From an uncultured Sphingomonas sp. (GTDB lineage: Bacteria > Pseudomonadota > Alphaproteobacteria > Sphingomonadales > Sphingomonadaceae), in the NCBI RefSeq assembly GCF_946478955.1, contig NZ_CAMLDL010000002.1, positions 62,001-126,000 on the forward strand: a stretch of 64,000 nt of DNA, given 5' to 3'. Below, piece by piece: positions 56,301-64,000 of this stretch. The translations under genes were made by a program, and so were the position numbers. Position 1 is the stretch's first letter. Each line of letters begins with the position of its first letter. Below the pieces are notes generated by a model that was not told the origin of the DNA, did no database searches, and saw nothing but the letters and a program-made list of their open reading frames with translations.

Positions 56301-59300
56301 GGCGACCCGTCGACGGCGACCGTGACAATCACACTGCAGCGTGACTCCACACCGCAGGTTAGTGGTCCGGATAATCTGGTGGTTGATGAAGACGGTCTGC
56401 CGGGTGCGAACGTTGACGCCAATCCGCTTCAGGGCAATCCGGGCGAGACGGACTCGACCGAGAATGCGACGCAGAGCGGCGACTTTGTCGTGGACTATGG
56501 CAACGACCTTCCGGCGAACCCGCTGGCGGCGGCGGCCCTGGTCGACAGCCCGGCGCTGGACGGCCAGCTGGTGACCCTGAACGGGACGCCGGTGACCTTC
56601 GCGCTGAACGGCAGTGGTCAGCTGGTTGGTAGTGCGGGCGGCGTGAACGTGATGATCATCTCGATCACGGGTGCGACGACGGTAGGGAATGTCGTTACAT
56701 ACACCTACAGCGCGCAGCTGCTCCAGCCGGTTCAGCATGCCGATGTTGGTAACAATGAGAACACGGATATCCTGTCGGGTGTCCAGGTTCAGGTGACCGA
56801 CAGCGACGGTGACACGGCAACTGCCAGCTTCAACGTGACAGTCGTTGACGATGTCCCGAGCGCGGCGCCGGTGGTGGTCAACCAGGTTGGTGAAGACACG
56901 AATGTGTCGTTCAACCTGCATGACTATGTGACGCCAGGCGCAGATGGTGTGAACTATGCCAATGTGACCCATACGGCGGCGACAGGTCCGGGCGTGCTCA
57001 GCTACGACCCCGCGACGGGCATCTTCACCTATGATCCGGCACCGGGTCAGACGGGCGATGTGTCGTTCAGCTATACCGTCACCGACGGCGATGGCGATGA
57101 AGTGACCGCTAACGTAACCCTTCACCTCAACGCCGACTCCACACCGCAGGCAAGCGGTGCGGATAATCTGGTGGTTGATGAAGACGGCTTCGCCTTCGCC
57201 AATGCCGATAATAGCCCGCTTCAGGGCAATCCGGGCGAGACGGACTCGACCGAGAATGCGACGCAGAGCGGCGACTTTGTCGTGGACTATGGCAACGACC
57301 TTCCGGCGAACCCGCTGGCGGCGGCGGCCCTGGTCGACAGCCCGGCGCTGGACGGCCAGCTGGTGACCCTGAACGGGACGCCGGTGACCTTCGCGCTGAA
57401 CGGCAGTGGTCAGCTGGTTGGTAGTGCGGGCGGCGTGAACGTGATGATCATCTCGATCACGGGTGCGACGACGGTAGGGAATGTCGTTACATACACCTAC
57501 AGCGCGCAGCTGCTCCAGCCGGTTCAGCATGCCGATGTTGGTAACAATGAGAACACGGATATCCTGTCGGGTGTCCAGGTTCAGGTGACCGACAGCGACG
57601 GTGACACGGCAACTGCCAGCTTCAACGTGACAGTCGTTGACGATGTCCCGAGCGCGGCGCCGGTGGTGGTCAACCAGGTTGGTGAAGACACGAATGTGTC
57701 GTTCAACCTGCATGACTATGTGACGCCAGGCGCAGATGGTGTGAACTATGCCAATGTGACCCATACGGCGGCGACAGGTCCGGGCGTGCTCAGCTACGAC
57801 CCCGCGACGGGCATCTTCACCTATGATCCGGCACCGGGTCAGACGGGCGATGTGTCGTTCAGCTATACCGTCACCGACGGCGATGGCGATGAAGTGACCG
57901 CTAACGTAACCCTTCACCTCAACGCCGACTCCACACCGCAGGTCGGAACGCCTGCCAACCTTACGTTGGACGAAGACGGCTTCGCCTTCGCCAATGTGGA
58001 CAATAGCCCGCTGCAATCGAACCCGCAGGAAGTCGACGCCAATGAAGCGCTGACCAATTCGGGGACGGTGACCGTGAGCTTCGGTAATGACGCGCCGGGC
58101 GGAACGCTGACCAACTCGATCACGCTGATCGATACGGCGGCGCTGGACGGGCAGCTACAATTGCTCAACGGTTCGGCTGTCACCTTCGCCCTTGTCGGCG
58201 GCGTGTTGGTCGGCAGCGCGGACGGCATGGAAGTAATCCGTATCTCGGTTACCGGCGCGGTTTCGGGTCCGGGTGCAGGTCAGGTGACTTACACCTATCA
58301 GGCCCAGCTGCTGCAGCCGCTGGAACATGCCGCTGGTGGCGGTGAAAACACCGACCTTCTGTCGGGTGTTACCTTCCAGGTGACCGACAGCGACGGTGAC
58401 ACGGCGACGGGCTCGTTCAACGTTACCGTATATGACGATGTTCCGTCGGCAACGGCCAGCCTCACCGCACCACTCGACACGATCGTGCTCGACGAAACCC
58501 GTCCGGTTGGCACTGAGTCTGATGGCAACTCCGCGCCTGCGGGTCTTGCCACGGCTTCGGCCGGATTTGCCGACAATTTCGTCACGGCGGTTCCGGGCGC
58601 AGATGGCGCAACGACGGCCTATTCGCTGGTCCTCAATGGAGCCAACGTGGCGTCGGGCCTGTACGCGCTGCAGGCTGGCGACGTGCTGACGTCGGACGGC
58701 GACCTTTATGGACAGGGCGCGCAAATCGTCCTGAACTATAATGCCGTCACGGGCGTCATCACCGGTTCGGTCGGCGGGGTCGATTACTTCACCATCTCGA
58801 TCAATGCGACGAGTGGTTTGGTGACCTTCACCCAGCTCAGCAACATCTGGCATGGCAACACTGGCAGTGACGATGATGCGCAGATTCTGACCGCGGCCCT
58901 GAACTCAATTCAGGTGAAGCAGACGGTTACGGATGGTGACGGCGACGTCGCCAGCGCAACGGTCGATATCAGCCGCAACGTTTTCCAGATCGAAGACGAC
59001 GGCCCGGTGGCCTACAATCCGGACGATGTGCACGCCACCAACGGCAACACCGCACCAGTCATCGCCAATCTCAATCTCGATATGGGCACCGACGGCCTCG
59101 GCCAATTGTTGTTCAGCAACGAGTATGAAGGTGATGCGGCAACGGATCAGGATGGCCATTTACTGAGTTTGAACGGCCAGCAACTTTACTACCATGTCGC
59201 TGGTAATGTTCTGACGGCCACCACCGCGGTCGGCGGCGGCGGAACGCTTGGCTTCACCGTGACGCTCAACAGCAATGGCACCTATACCTTTGATGTGAAT

Positions 59301-60917
59301 GGGACCATTTCGAACGGCACGGAAACAAGCTTTACCAACCTGACCAGCTCGGCTGCGGGCAATGTCGATTATCGGCTTGTTGGGGTTGGTGATTCTGTCA
59401 CGACCGATGTGCTCCTATCGGCACGCGGCGTGGGCGGCGGCCAAGGCACCGTTAACACCGACAATGATTCTATCGGTGTTGACAGTCAGGCTGTTAATCC
59501 TGGCGCAGCCGTGCGTATCGATCTTGTCTCCGACCTGCAGTCGGTTACCCCGTCAGCGGGAAACAACAATACCGGTGTCAGCTATACCGGTCATGTGACG
59601 ACAACCCATTTTGAGCAGGTCATTGCGCAGGTTCAGGGCCCTACATCGAATACGGTTTCGGTCCATGTCACGGCTATTCTGGCGGACAACGATTATGTGT
59701 TCGATAACACGCCGTCGTCCGTGGAAGTTGGCGAATCTATCGCGACCATTACGAAGGTCTATGTCGATCCATATGACGGTCCGGAAATCTCTCTGGACAT
59801 CAGCGGGCTGGCGATCGGAGGCACCTACAACATTGGGTCCGGCGTTACGGTCACCAAGAACGCGGACGGTTCGGTAACGTTCAACGGCCTTCAAGAGGGT
59901 GATCAGTACGGCATCGATACGTCGAGCAATTTCAGCGCCATCGTTGCGGAAGCACCAACGTCCAATACACATGACTTAGACCTTGGTATCTTTACGATTG
60001 GTTCGACGTCGGCCGGCACCGCGATCGTGCAAGACTTCAACATCAATGCGATTGATGGTGATGGCGATGCGCAGTCGGGTACCATTTCGACAACCATCGA
60101 TCCGGTAACGACGACACTGGCCGCAAAGACCATGATGTCGACGTCGGATGCGGTGAACGACAATAGCCTGACCACCAGCTCGCGACTGGCCGGAGATATG
60201 GAAAGCCGGATGATGCAGTCGGCAAACACCAACAGCTTCGCGGTTGCGGCAGCGATGGTTGGGGTTTCCGGCCTGGCGGCACCGGCCGCAGCGGACAGCG
60301 GCACGCACCTTGCCGATGATGGTTCGGCGGCAATTTCGGTGGCCGATGTGCAGCCGCTGGTCCAGGCCGATCTCTCGATCGAACCGGTAACGCAGTCGCT
60401 GCTGGCCGACGATGGTGGGCAGGTTGGCGACGGCAGCAATGCCGCGTCGAGCACGCCGTCCGCCGATCAGCCGGCGAATTCCGGTGATCTGGCAGGCGGC
60501 AACGACGGTGGTCATCCGGCGGACGTCAGCCCGCTGGTCGCGCCGACCATGGTCGATCCAGCCCCGTCAACGGTTGAAGCGATTGTCGCGCCGATGGTTG
60601 CGATGCCATCCGCCGAAATGATCGCGGATGCTAATGCGGCTGGCAATGCGGCAAAGCCTGGCCTTGTCGATAAGGTGGTTGTGGAGGCGCTCGCCAATCA
60701 TGGCGGCGGCAATGTCGACCAGCTGATCGAGGCAGCAACCGGTAATGCCGGCCATGGCGCCAACCCGTTGGCGCAGATGGCAAGCAACGATGCTGGACCT
60801 GTCCACGCTTGGGACATGGCACAAGCAATGGGTTCACACGCAGGTAGTGACATGTTGTTGAAGGTGGATGCTTTGGTTCTCCACCACGACGCGGTTCAGC
60901 CGACAGTACACGGCTAA
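53352..60917 (+). CDS. Giant BapA/LapA-type repeat adhesin, type I secreted
   Basis: The 2,521-residue protein is a large surface adhesin. After a VCBS-like segment (residues 35-130) comes a FecR-like part, with VVGRNLVIDLPDGTQMVI and FVPQLSLDGVDVPSTNLAAL, and then PAAG at 216-219, resembling LapG cleavage sites. Three units starting EAGLP[AG]RG and three starting near DEDG[LF] follow, each ending in DGDTxxA and IDDVP-like edges, rich in Asp and fit to bind calcium. Two of the DEDG units are nearly identical. The last 450 residues lack repeats and carry the presumed secretion signal; RTX nonapeptides are absent. I see no cysteine. The ATG at 53352 follows GAGGGTGGG. It lies just upstream of its export genes. 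Confidence 0.9.
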   Translation: MRYEDTTQAGGIAQGNGPNAENDLDALTAGSRTPAMGNVITGDGTKSGAAGADTDVGGHITSISGKGGTDSDFAGGKLAVDGDYGRLTIDANGNYRYVPNGTAPENSLDRFVYTLADSSGASDAAVLTIEFGKTQSIIKANAQQVVPGPDGVVVLPAGVQLSDIHVVGRNLVIDLPDGTQMVIVDGAVFVPQLSLDGVDVPSTNLAALLIGSEPKPAAGGEPPSSGGNFEVPVPPLDPGVPLGDLIPPTEYTYTPPEVREPLQDVDHEPSVTIDPGNGVAVEAAVDSVNEAGLPARGLEPEGSNSAATSESTTGTIIIDSQDNPTTVTINGVDVTSVGQVIHGAYGDLTITSISDGAIGYSYTLIDNTSGDNTHDDFTVVVTDVDGDTDTATVRIDIIDDVPTARPDTDSVAAGEFGPVTGNVITDASPGDAGDSDNGADTVGADNATLTSVSGAGGSDSSFDEAGNLVVHGQYGVLTIDAAGNYSYVRDANSPGGVNDVFNYTLTDGDGDTSSSTLTISIADLPPNIIVEDKTPEDSGSDNLVHEAGLPARGSESAGTDAPSNSESTTGTFTASGGDGTLSIFINGSATAIAAGDSITTAKGVLHIDSIVNGVVTYTYTLTDNTSGDNTSDVFSIIVRDADGDTDSATLTIRIIDDVPAAADDFGTQGAEDAPITVDVFANDTPGADSVDIDNNPAVKVELVDGSLSGTGSVTYNNDGTFTYHPGPGEEGTVTFDYTITDGDGDVAQATVTIELKPDSIPNIFIAEGSDTSVNEAGLPGRGGEPEGSGEEAAAGANGDPSEAAAGTLIITTGEDSVGKLEVTDKDGNLVNVTNGGTVQGHFGTLVITGNPTDGYTYVYTLNDNTSGDTTHDDFPILVTDSDGDTANTTLSIDIVDDVPTARDDSATQGTEGAAVTVDVFHNDTPGADGVDIDNNPAVKVEYVDGTLSGSGTLVYNDDGTFTYTPASGEEGTVTFDYTITDGDGDPSTATVTITLQRDSTPQVSGPDNLVVDEDGLPGANVDANPLQGNPGETDSTENATQSGDFVVDYGNDLPANPLAAAALVDSPALDGQLVTLNGTPVTFALNGSGQLVGSAGGVNVMIISITGATTVGNVVTYTYSAQLLQPVQHADVGNNENTDILSGVQVQVTDSDGDTATASFNVTVVDDVPSAAPVVVNQVGEDTNVSFNLHDYVTPGADGVNYANVTHTAATGPGVLSYDPATGIFTYDPAPGQTGDVSFSYTVTDGDGDEVTANVTLHLNADSTPQASGADNLVVDEDGFAFANADNSPLQGNPGETDSTENATQSGDFVVDYGNDLPANPLAAAALVDSPALDGQLVTLNGTPVTFALNGSGQLVGSAGGVNVMIISITGATTVGNVVTYTYSAQLLQPVQHADVGNNENTDILSGVQVQVTDSDGDTATASFNVTVVDDVPSAAPVVVNQVGEDTNVSFNLHDYVTPGADGVNYANVTHTAATGPGVLSYDPATGIFTYDPAPGQTGDVSFSYTVTDGDGDEVTANVTLHLNADSTPQVGTPANLTLDEDGFAFANVDNSPLQSNPQEVDANEALTNSGTVTVSFGNDAPGGTLTNSITLIDTAALDGQLQLLNGSAVTFALVGGVLVGSADGMEVIRISVTGAVSGPGAGQVTYTYQAQLLQPLEHAAGGGENTDLLSGVTFQVTDSDGDTATGSFNVTVYDDVPSATASLTAPLDTIVLDETRPVGTESDGNSAPAGLATASAGFADNFVTAVPGADGATTAYSLVLNGANVASGLYALQAGDVLTSDGDLYGQGAQIVLNYNAVTGVITGSVGGVDYFTISINATSGLVTFTQLSNIWHGNTGSDDDAQILTAALNSIQVKQTVTDGDGDVASATVDISRNVFQIEDDGPVAYNPDDVHATNGNTAPVIANLNLDMGTDGLGQLLFSNEYEGDAATDQDGHLLSLNGQQLYYHVAGNVLTATTAVGGGGTLGFTVTLNSNGTYTFDVNGTISNGTETSFTNLTSSAAGNVDYRLVGVGDSVTTDVLLSARGVGGGQGTVNTDNDSIGVDSQAVNPGAAVRIDLVSDLQSVTPSAGNNNTGVSYTGHVTTTHFEQVIAQVQGPTSNTVSVHVTAILADNDYVFDNTPSSVEVGESIATITKVYVDPYDGPEISLDISGLAIGGTYNIGSGVTVTKNADGSVTFNGLQEGDQYGIDTSSNFSAIVAEAPTSNTHDLDLGIFTIGSTSAGTAIVQDFNINAIDGDGDAQSGTISTTIDPVTTTLAAKTMMSTSDAVNDNSLTTSSRLAGDMESRMMQSANTNSFAVAAAMVGVSGLAAPAAADSGTHLADDGSAAISVADVQPLVQADLSIEPVTQSLLADDGGQVGDGSNAASSTPSADQPANSGDLAGGNDGGHPADVSPLVAPTMVDPAPSTVEAIVAPMVAMPSAEMIADANAAGNAAKPGLVDKVVVEALANHGGGNVDQLIEAATGNAGHGANPLAQMASNDAGPVHAWDMAQAMGSHAGSDMLLKVDALVLHHDAVQPTVHG
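56424..57150 (+). repeat. Adhesin internal repeat, copy 1 (727 bp identical)
   Basis: By eye, bases 56424-57150 are identical to 57216-57942. The period is 792 bp, or 264 residues. The unit boundary just upstream of each copy differs, so only the core is identical. A third, diverged copy follows with the same period (its DEDGFAFANVD motif lies near 57968). Confidence 0.9.
57216..57942 (+). repeat. Adhesin internal repeat, copy 2 (727 bp identical)
   Basis: This is the second identical 727-bp core, offset by 792 bp from copy 1. Perfect identity at silent positions indicates recent duplication or gene conversion rather than selection on protein alone. It also makes this region prone to copy-number change and to assembly collapse. 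Confidence 0.9.
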
Positions 60918-60926
60918 AGTAAGGGT

Positions 60927-60955
60927 ACGTCGCCCCCGGTGGACGGGGGCGACGT
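60927..60955 (+). other. Perfect stem-loop between the adhesin and its secretion genes
   Basis: ACGTCGCCCCCG (60927-60938) pairs perfectly with CGGGGGCGACGT (60944-60955) around the loop GTGGA. The stem begins 9 bp after the adhesin stop. There is no T run, so it could be a partial terminator, an mRNA stabiliser or a processing site that sets the ratio of adhesin to exporter. Confidence 0.7.
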
Positions 60956-60981
60956 TCGCTCATGACCAGAAGGGGGAAGTG

Positions 60982-62400
60982 ATGAAAAGGAAGCACTGGA
61001 CGTTGATCGTTCCCGGGGCGGTGCTGCTGTGCGGCGCACCGGCGTTTGGAGCCGATCTCAGGGAGGCGGTACAATCCGCGCTCCAAACCAATCCGGAAAT
61101 TCGTCAGGCCGTTTCCAATAAGGAAGCGACGATGGAAGAGCGGCGTCAGGCGCAAGGTGCCTGGTATCCGCGCGTTTCCGTCGAATTTTCCGGCGGTGTT
61201 CGCAAATTGCGCAACCCGACGCGCCGCTCGCTCGGCATTGCCGATCAGACGCTGAAGCCGGTTGAGGGTCAGGTCGTTGTTGATCAGCTGTTGTTCGATT
61301 TTGGCGAACGTCAGGCGGAAATCCGCCGCCAGGCCGCCCGTACCGATGGTGCAGCGTCCCGCGTTGAAGAACGCAGCGAGTTCGTCGCGCTCAACATCTC
61401 GCGCAGCTATATCGACTATTTGCTGCAACAGCGGCTGGTCGCCATCGCGCAAGACAATGCGACTTTCCATGAGCGGCTTGCCGGCGACCTTCGCGAAGGT
61501 GTGGCCAAGGGCTCAATCTCCATTGCTGACCAGCAGCAGGCGGAAGAACGACTCCAGTCGGCCCGCGCCCGAGTGACGGAGGCCCAGGAAGATCTGGACA
61601 CCGCCGCCATCCAGTTCCAGACCCTGACGGGCAATCAGATTGGCGACGTTGCCATGCCGCCCGATCTGTCGGCAGCTATGCCGGCCTCACTTCCGGAAGC
61701 TGAACAGCTGGCTCGTGACAATAATCCGCGGGTACAGGAATCACTGGCGGATCTGTCCGCGCAGCGGGAAGTGATCAAGACGGCACAGTCGCAGCTCGGC
61801 CCGCGCTTCAACCTTGAAGGAACGGCACGCTACGGCAACGACATTGATGGCTTCCAAGGCCATACAAGCGACCTTGGCGCGCGTGTCGTGATGCGTTGGA
61901 AAATCTTTGATGGCGGCGCCAACACGGCCAATGTCCGTGAGCAAAAGGCGCGCGCCGACGAAGCCCATGCACGGGTATTTGAAATGACCCGCCGTGCCGA
62001 AGAAGATGTCCGGTCGGCGTGGAGCCGTCTGTCCAATCAGACGCGCCTCACCACCGAACTGGAAACCCAGAGCAAGGTTTCTGACGACCTGCTGCTCAGC
62101 TATCGCGAGCAGTTCAACGTCGGGCGCCGCTCGCTTCTTGACGTCCTCGACGCGCAAAATACGCGCTACAATGTGCAGGCACAGGCCGAAACGGCACGTC
62201 TCGCCAAAGTCTATGCACAGTATCGCGTGCTTGCCGCAGCCAATCGACTTGTCGAAGCGCTGGGCGTACAGATGCCGACAGCAGCTTATGGCAGCGAACG
62301 TGATCGCTTCCATGTTAATCCGATTCCACCGAGCGATCGGCAGGAAAACAGCTTCCCCTATCCGGTGATGGGCCCGCCCGCACCGGCCGGCGGAAACTGA
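60982..62400 (+). CDS. TolC-family outer-membrane factor (LapE-like) of the type I system
   Basis: The 472-residue protein has a signal peptide (MKRKHWTLIVPGAVLL to AFGA) and the TolC fold. It begins DLREAVQSALQTNPEIRQAV, then two helical repeats including QLLFDFGERQAEIRRQAART, and ends RSLLDVLDAQNTRYNVQAQA. It would form the outer-membrane exit duct for the adhesin. The ATG at 60982 has AGGGGGAAG upstream. A proline-rich tail ends it. The ABC exporter gene starts 33 bp downstream. Confidence 0.92.
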   Translation: MKRKHWTLIVPGAVLLCGAPAFGADLREAVQSALQTNPEIRQAVSNKEATMEERRQAQGAWYPRVSVEFSGGVRKLRNPTRRSLGIADQTLKPVEGQVVVDQLLFDFGERQAEIRRQAARTDGAASRVEERSEFVALNISRSYIDYLLQQRLVAIAQDNATFHERLAGDLREGVAKGSISIADQQQAEERLQSARARVTEAQEDLDTAAIQFQTLTGNQIGDVAMPPDLSAAMPASLPEAEQLARDNNPRVQESLADLSAQREVIKTAQSQLGPRFNLEGTARYGNDIDGFQGHTSDLGARVVMRWKIFDGGANTANVREQKARADEAHARVFEMTRRAEEDVRSAWSRLSNQTRLTTELETQSKVSDDLLLSYREQFNVGRRSLLDVLDAQNTRYNVQAQAETARLAKVYAQYRVLAAANRLVEALGVQMPTAAYGSERDRFHVNPIPPSDRQENSFPYPVMGPPAPAGGN

Positions 62401-62433
62401 TCGGCCTAGTCGGGGGACAGGGCGTTGAGTGTG

Positions 62434-64000
62434 ATGAATATGATGGAATCAGCGCAATCGCGCGAGATTGACCCTGTCCTTGATTGTCTAAGCTTCATTG
62501 CGCGCCGCGCAGATCGACCATCTTCCCCGGTCCTTCTGCGCGCCGGCCTTGCGCTGTCGGCAACGGGTACACTGCCGTTCCACCAGATCGAGCCAGCACT
62601 CGAACAGGTTGGAATGCGCGGTGAACCCGTGTCCCGCCGGCGCATTGCCGGATGGCGGTTGCAGCAGCTGCCAGCCATCGTCGAGCTGGCCGATGACCGT
62701 GCAATCGTCCTGCTCGAGACCCGCGATACCGATGCCCTCATTTATTCGCCGGGGACGGCAGATCCGATGTGGGTGCCAATTGCCGATCTGGAACCGGTCT
62801 TTACCGGTCAGGCGATTGTGGTCGAAGCGGATCCGACCCGCGAGCGGGCGGACGAGCGGCCCTGGGATACCGCCCGCCGAACCCATTGGTTCTGGTCGGA
62901 AGTGTGGAAGGTTCGCAAGGAATTCTGGCCGGTTCTTCTGGCCGCATTGGTCGTGAACCTGCTGGCGCTCGCGGTGCCGCTGTTCACCATGAACGTCTAT
63001 GACCGGGTGATCCCTAACAAGGCGGTGCCTACACTTTGGGTGTTGGCGCTTGGCGTCGCGCTGGCCCTCGGGTTCGACTATGTGCTTCGTCTTGCCCGGT
63101 CGCAGCTGGTCGACGAAATCGGCCGCCGCCTGGATGCCAAATATTCGCAGAAGCTGTTTGAAAAGGTGATGAACCTGCCGATGGCATCGCGCCAGGGGTC
63201 AACCGGTGCCTTTGCCAAGAGGGTAAGCGAATATGAAGGGGTGCGCGACTTTTTTGCGTCCACCTCCGTGGTGCTGATCGTCGATATCTCCTTCATGCTA
63301 ATCTTCCTGGTGCTGATTGCCGTGCTTGCTGGCCCGCTGGTGTTTGTGCCGCTGGTCGGCATCGCGATCACGATTACAGCCGGTTTCTATATTCAGCGCC
63401 GAATGGCGGAAACGGCCAAGGACGCGCTCGCAGACAGCTCGTTGCAGCATTCGGTACTGGTCGAATCCATCGGCGGTATCGAAACGCTGAAATCGGCACG
63501 GGCCGAAGGGCAGATGCTTGGAAAATGGCGGCGGTATGCGTCCATGTCCGCGGCGACACAGGAAAAAATGCGGCGCCTGACGGCTATTGCCGTCAACATG
63601 GCCTCGATCAGCCAGCAGCTGATTTCGGTTGGGCTCGTGATCGGCGGCTTTTACCTGTTCAACGATGGCAAGATCACGATGGGCGCGATCATTGCAATCG
63701 TCATGCTCGCCGGACGCGCCATGTCGCCAATTGGCCAGTTCGCATTCCTCGTCACTCGCGCTCGCCAGGCCATGACCACTATGGCATCGCTTCAGATGAT
63801 GATGGACCTGCCGGATGAGCGCCAGGTGGCGTCCAGGTCGATCGTACCGGAGATCCGGTCGGGTCAAATTGAACTGAAGGGCGTGGGATTCCGTTATCCG
63901 GGCGCGAGCATGAACAGCCTGTCGGATGTGAATCTGACCATCAAGCCGGGTGAACGGATCGCGATCATCGGCCGCGTGGCATCGGGCAAGTCGACGCTGG
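62434..64000 (+). CDS. Type I secretion ABC transporter/ATPase (LapB-like), partial
   Basis: The frame starts at an ATG (62434; another at 62440 and a GTG at 62431 are possible) and runs off the right edge after 522 codons. It has an N-terminal C39-like domain (DPVLDCLSFIARRADRP) without the protease Cys of C39 peptidases, as in LapB-type exporters of giant adhesins. Membrane segments follow (VLLAALVVNLLALAVPLFTM onward), then an ATPase beginning IELKGVGFRYPG with Walker A GRVASGKSTL at the edge. The order adhesin, outer-membrane factor, ABC ATPase argues that the membrane fusion protein follows outside the window. Confidence 0.92.
   Translation, partial: MNMMESAQSREIDPVLDCLSFIARRADRPSSPVLLRAGLALSATGTLPFHQIEPALEQVGMRGEPVSRRRIAGWRLQQLPAIVELADDRAIVLLETRDTDALIYSPGTADPMWVPIADLEPVFTGQAIVVEADPTRERADERPWDTARRTHWFWSEVWKVRKEFWPVLLAALVVNLLALAVPLFTMNVYDRVIPNKAVPTLWVLALGVALALGFDYVLRLARSQLVDEIGRRLDAKYSQKLFEKVMNLPMASRQGSTGAFAKRVSEYEGVRDFFASTSVVLIVDISFMLIFLVLIAVLAGPLVFVPLVGIAITITAGFYIQRRMAETAKDALADSSLQHSVLVESIGGIETLKSARAEGQMLGKWRRYASMSAATQEKMRRLTAIAVNMASISQQLISVGLVIGGFYLFNDGKITMGAIIAIVMLAGRAMSPIGQFAFLVTRARQAMTTMASLQMMMDLPDERQVASRSIVPEIRSGQIELKGVGFRYPGASMNSLSDVNLTIKPGERIAIIGRVASGKSTL

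Noticed and set aside
54228..58016. A 1,262-codon open frame on the strand opposite the adhesin
   Set aside because: It lies inside the repeat coding region, is rich in Arg, Val and Ile with a repetitive pattern mirroring the adhesin units, and matches no family. The strong codon bias and repeats of the sense gene explain an antisense frame without stops.

Overview
The window is a 64 kb piece of a GC-rich alphaproteobacterial chromosome, most likely from the order Sphingomonadales. The evidence is the gene content: two TonB-dependent receptors, LytS/LytTR-type signalling pairs, a class II DAHP synthase, a UPF0314 protein, an alphaproteobacterial SspB-like ClpXP adaptor, an outer-membrane protein with proline runs around a Cys-containing segment, and a BapA/LapA-type giant adhesin beside its type I secretion genes. 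No insertion sequence, prophage, CRISPR array or rRNA was seen. Packing is dense: many neighbours overlap by 4 bp (ATGA or GTGA), and several convergent genes share their stop codons.

Layout. 0-5 kb: a dicarboxylate carrier (dctA) diverging from a translationally coupled shikimate mini-operon (short class II DAHP synthase, aroA, aroC). 5-12 kb: an aromatic amino-acid block. hpd-paaI-pcaF-paaD runs leftward; phhB and an unknown gene run rightward. After an outer-membrane protein comes phhA with a flavin reductase. phhA is preceded by a 30-residue leader ORF containing Tyr-Tyr-Tyr-Phe and a strong intrinsic terminator, which together look like a translational attenuator. 12-21 kb: a hybrid histidine kinase, a GGDEF-EAL protein, an M1-family lipoprotein aminopeptidase, a LytS/LytTR pair, and two small-molecule enzymes. 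22-33 kb: housekeeping and transport (ABC-2 exporter, queG, an adenosine-kinase-like PfkB enzyme, APC permease, HIT protein, SspB-like adaptor, fumC, a PagL-like deacylase, UPF0314, CorA). 33-41 kb: acnA with two coupled small genes, a TonB receptor coupled to a YgfZ-like protein, pyrC, and a Crp/Fnr regulator. 41-50 kb: tRNA-Ser(GCT), a membrane protein, a large TonB receptor convergent with a second LytS/LytTR pair, then a divergent pair of DJ-1/PfpI proteins (one membrane-anchored, one an AraC-type regulator). 50-53 kb: a fused flavin monooxygenase/old-yellow-enzyme protein of the salicylyl-CoA/anthraniloyl-CoA type. 53-64 kb: an AT-rich control region, a 2,521-residue repeat adhesin, a TolC-like outer-membrane factor and the start of a LapB-like ABC exporter that runs off the window.

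How the parts work together. PhhA (with PhhB recycling its pterin) makes tyrosine from phenylalanine, and Hpd acts further along tyrosine breakdown. The leader before phhA would give more PhhA when charged tRNA-Tyr is scarce. The adhesin and its secretion genes form one surface-attachment locus. The adhesin carries a PAAG sequence near its N-terminus that resembles the LapG protease site, but no LapG or LapD gene lies in the window. All functional assignments come from reading motifs by eye; no database search was possible.
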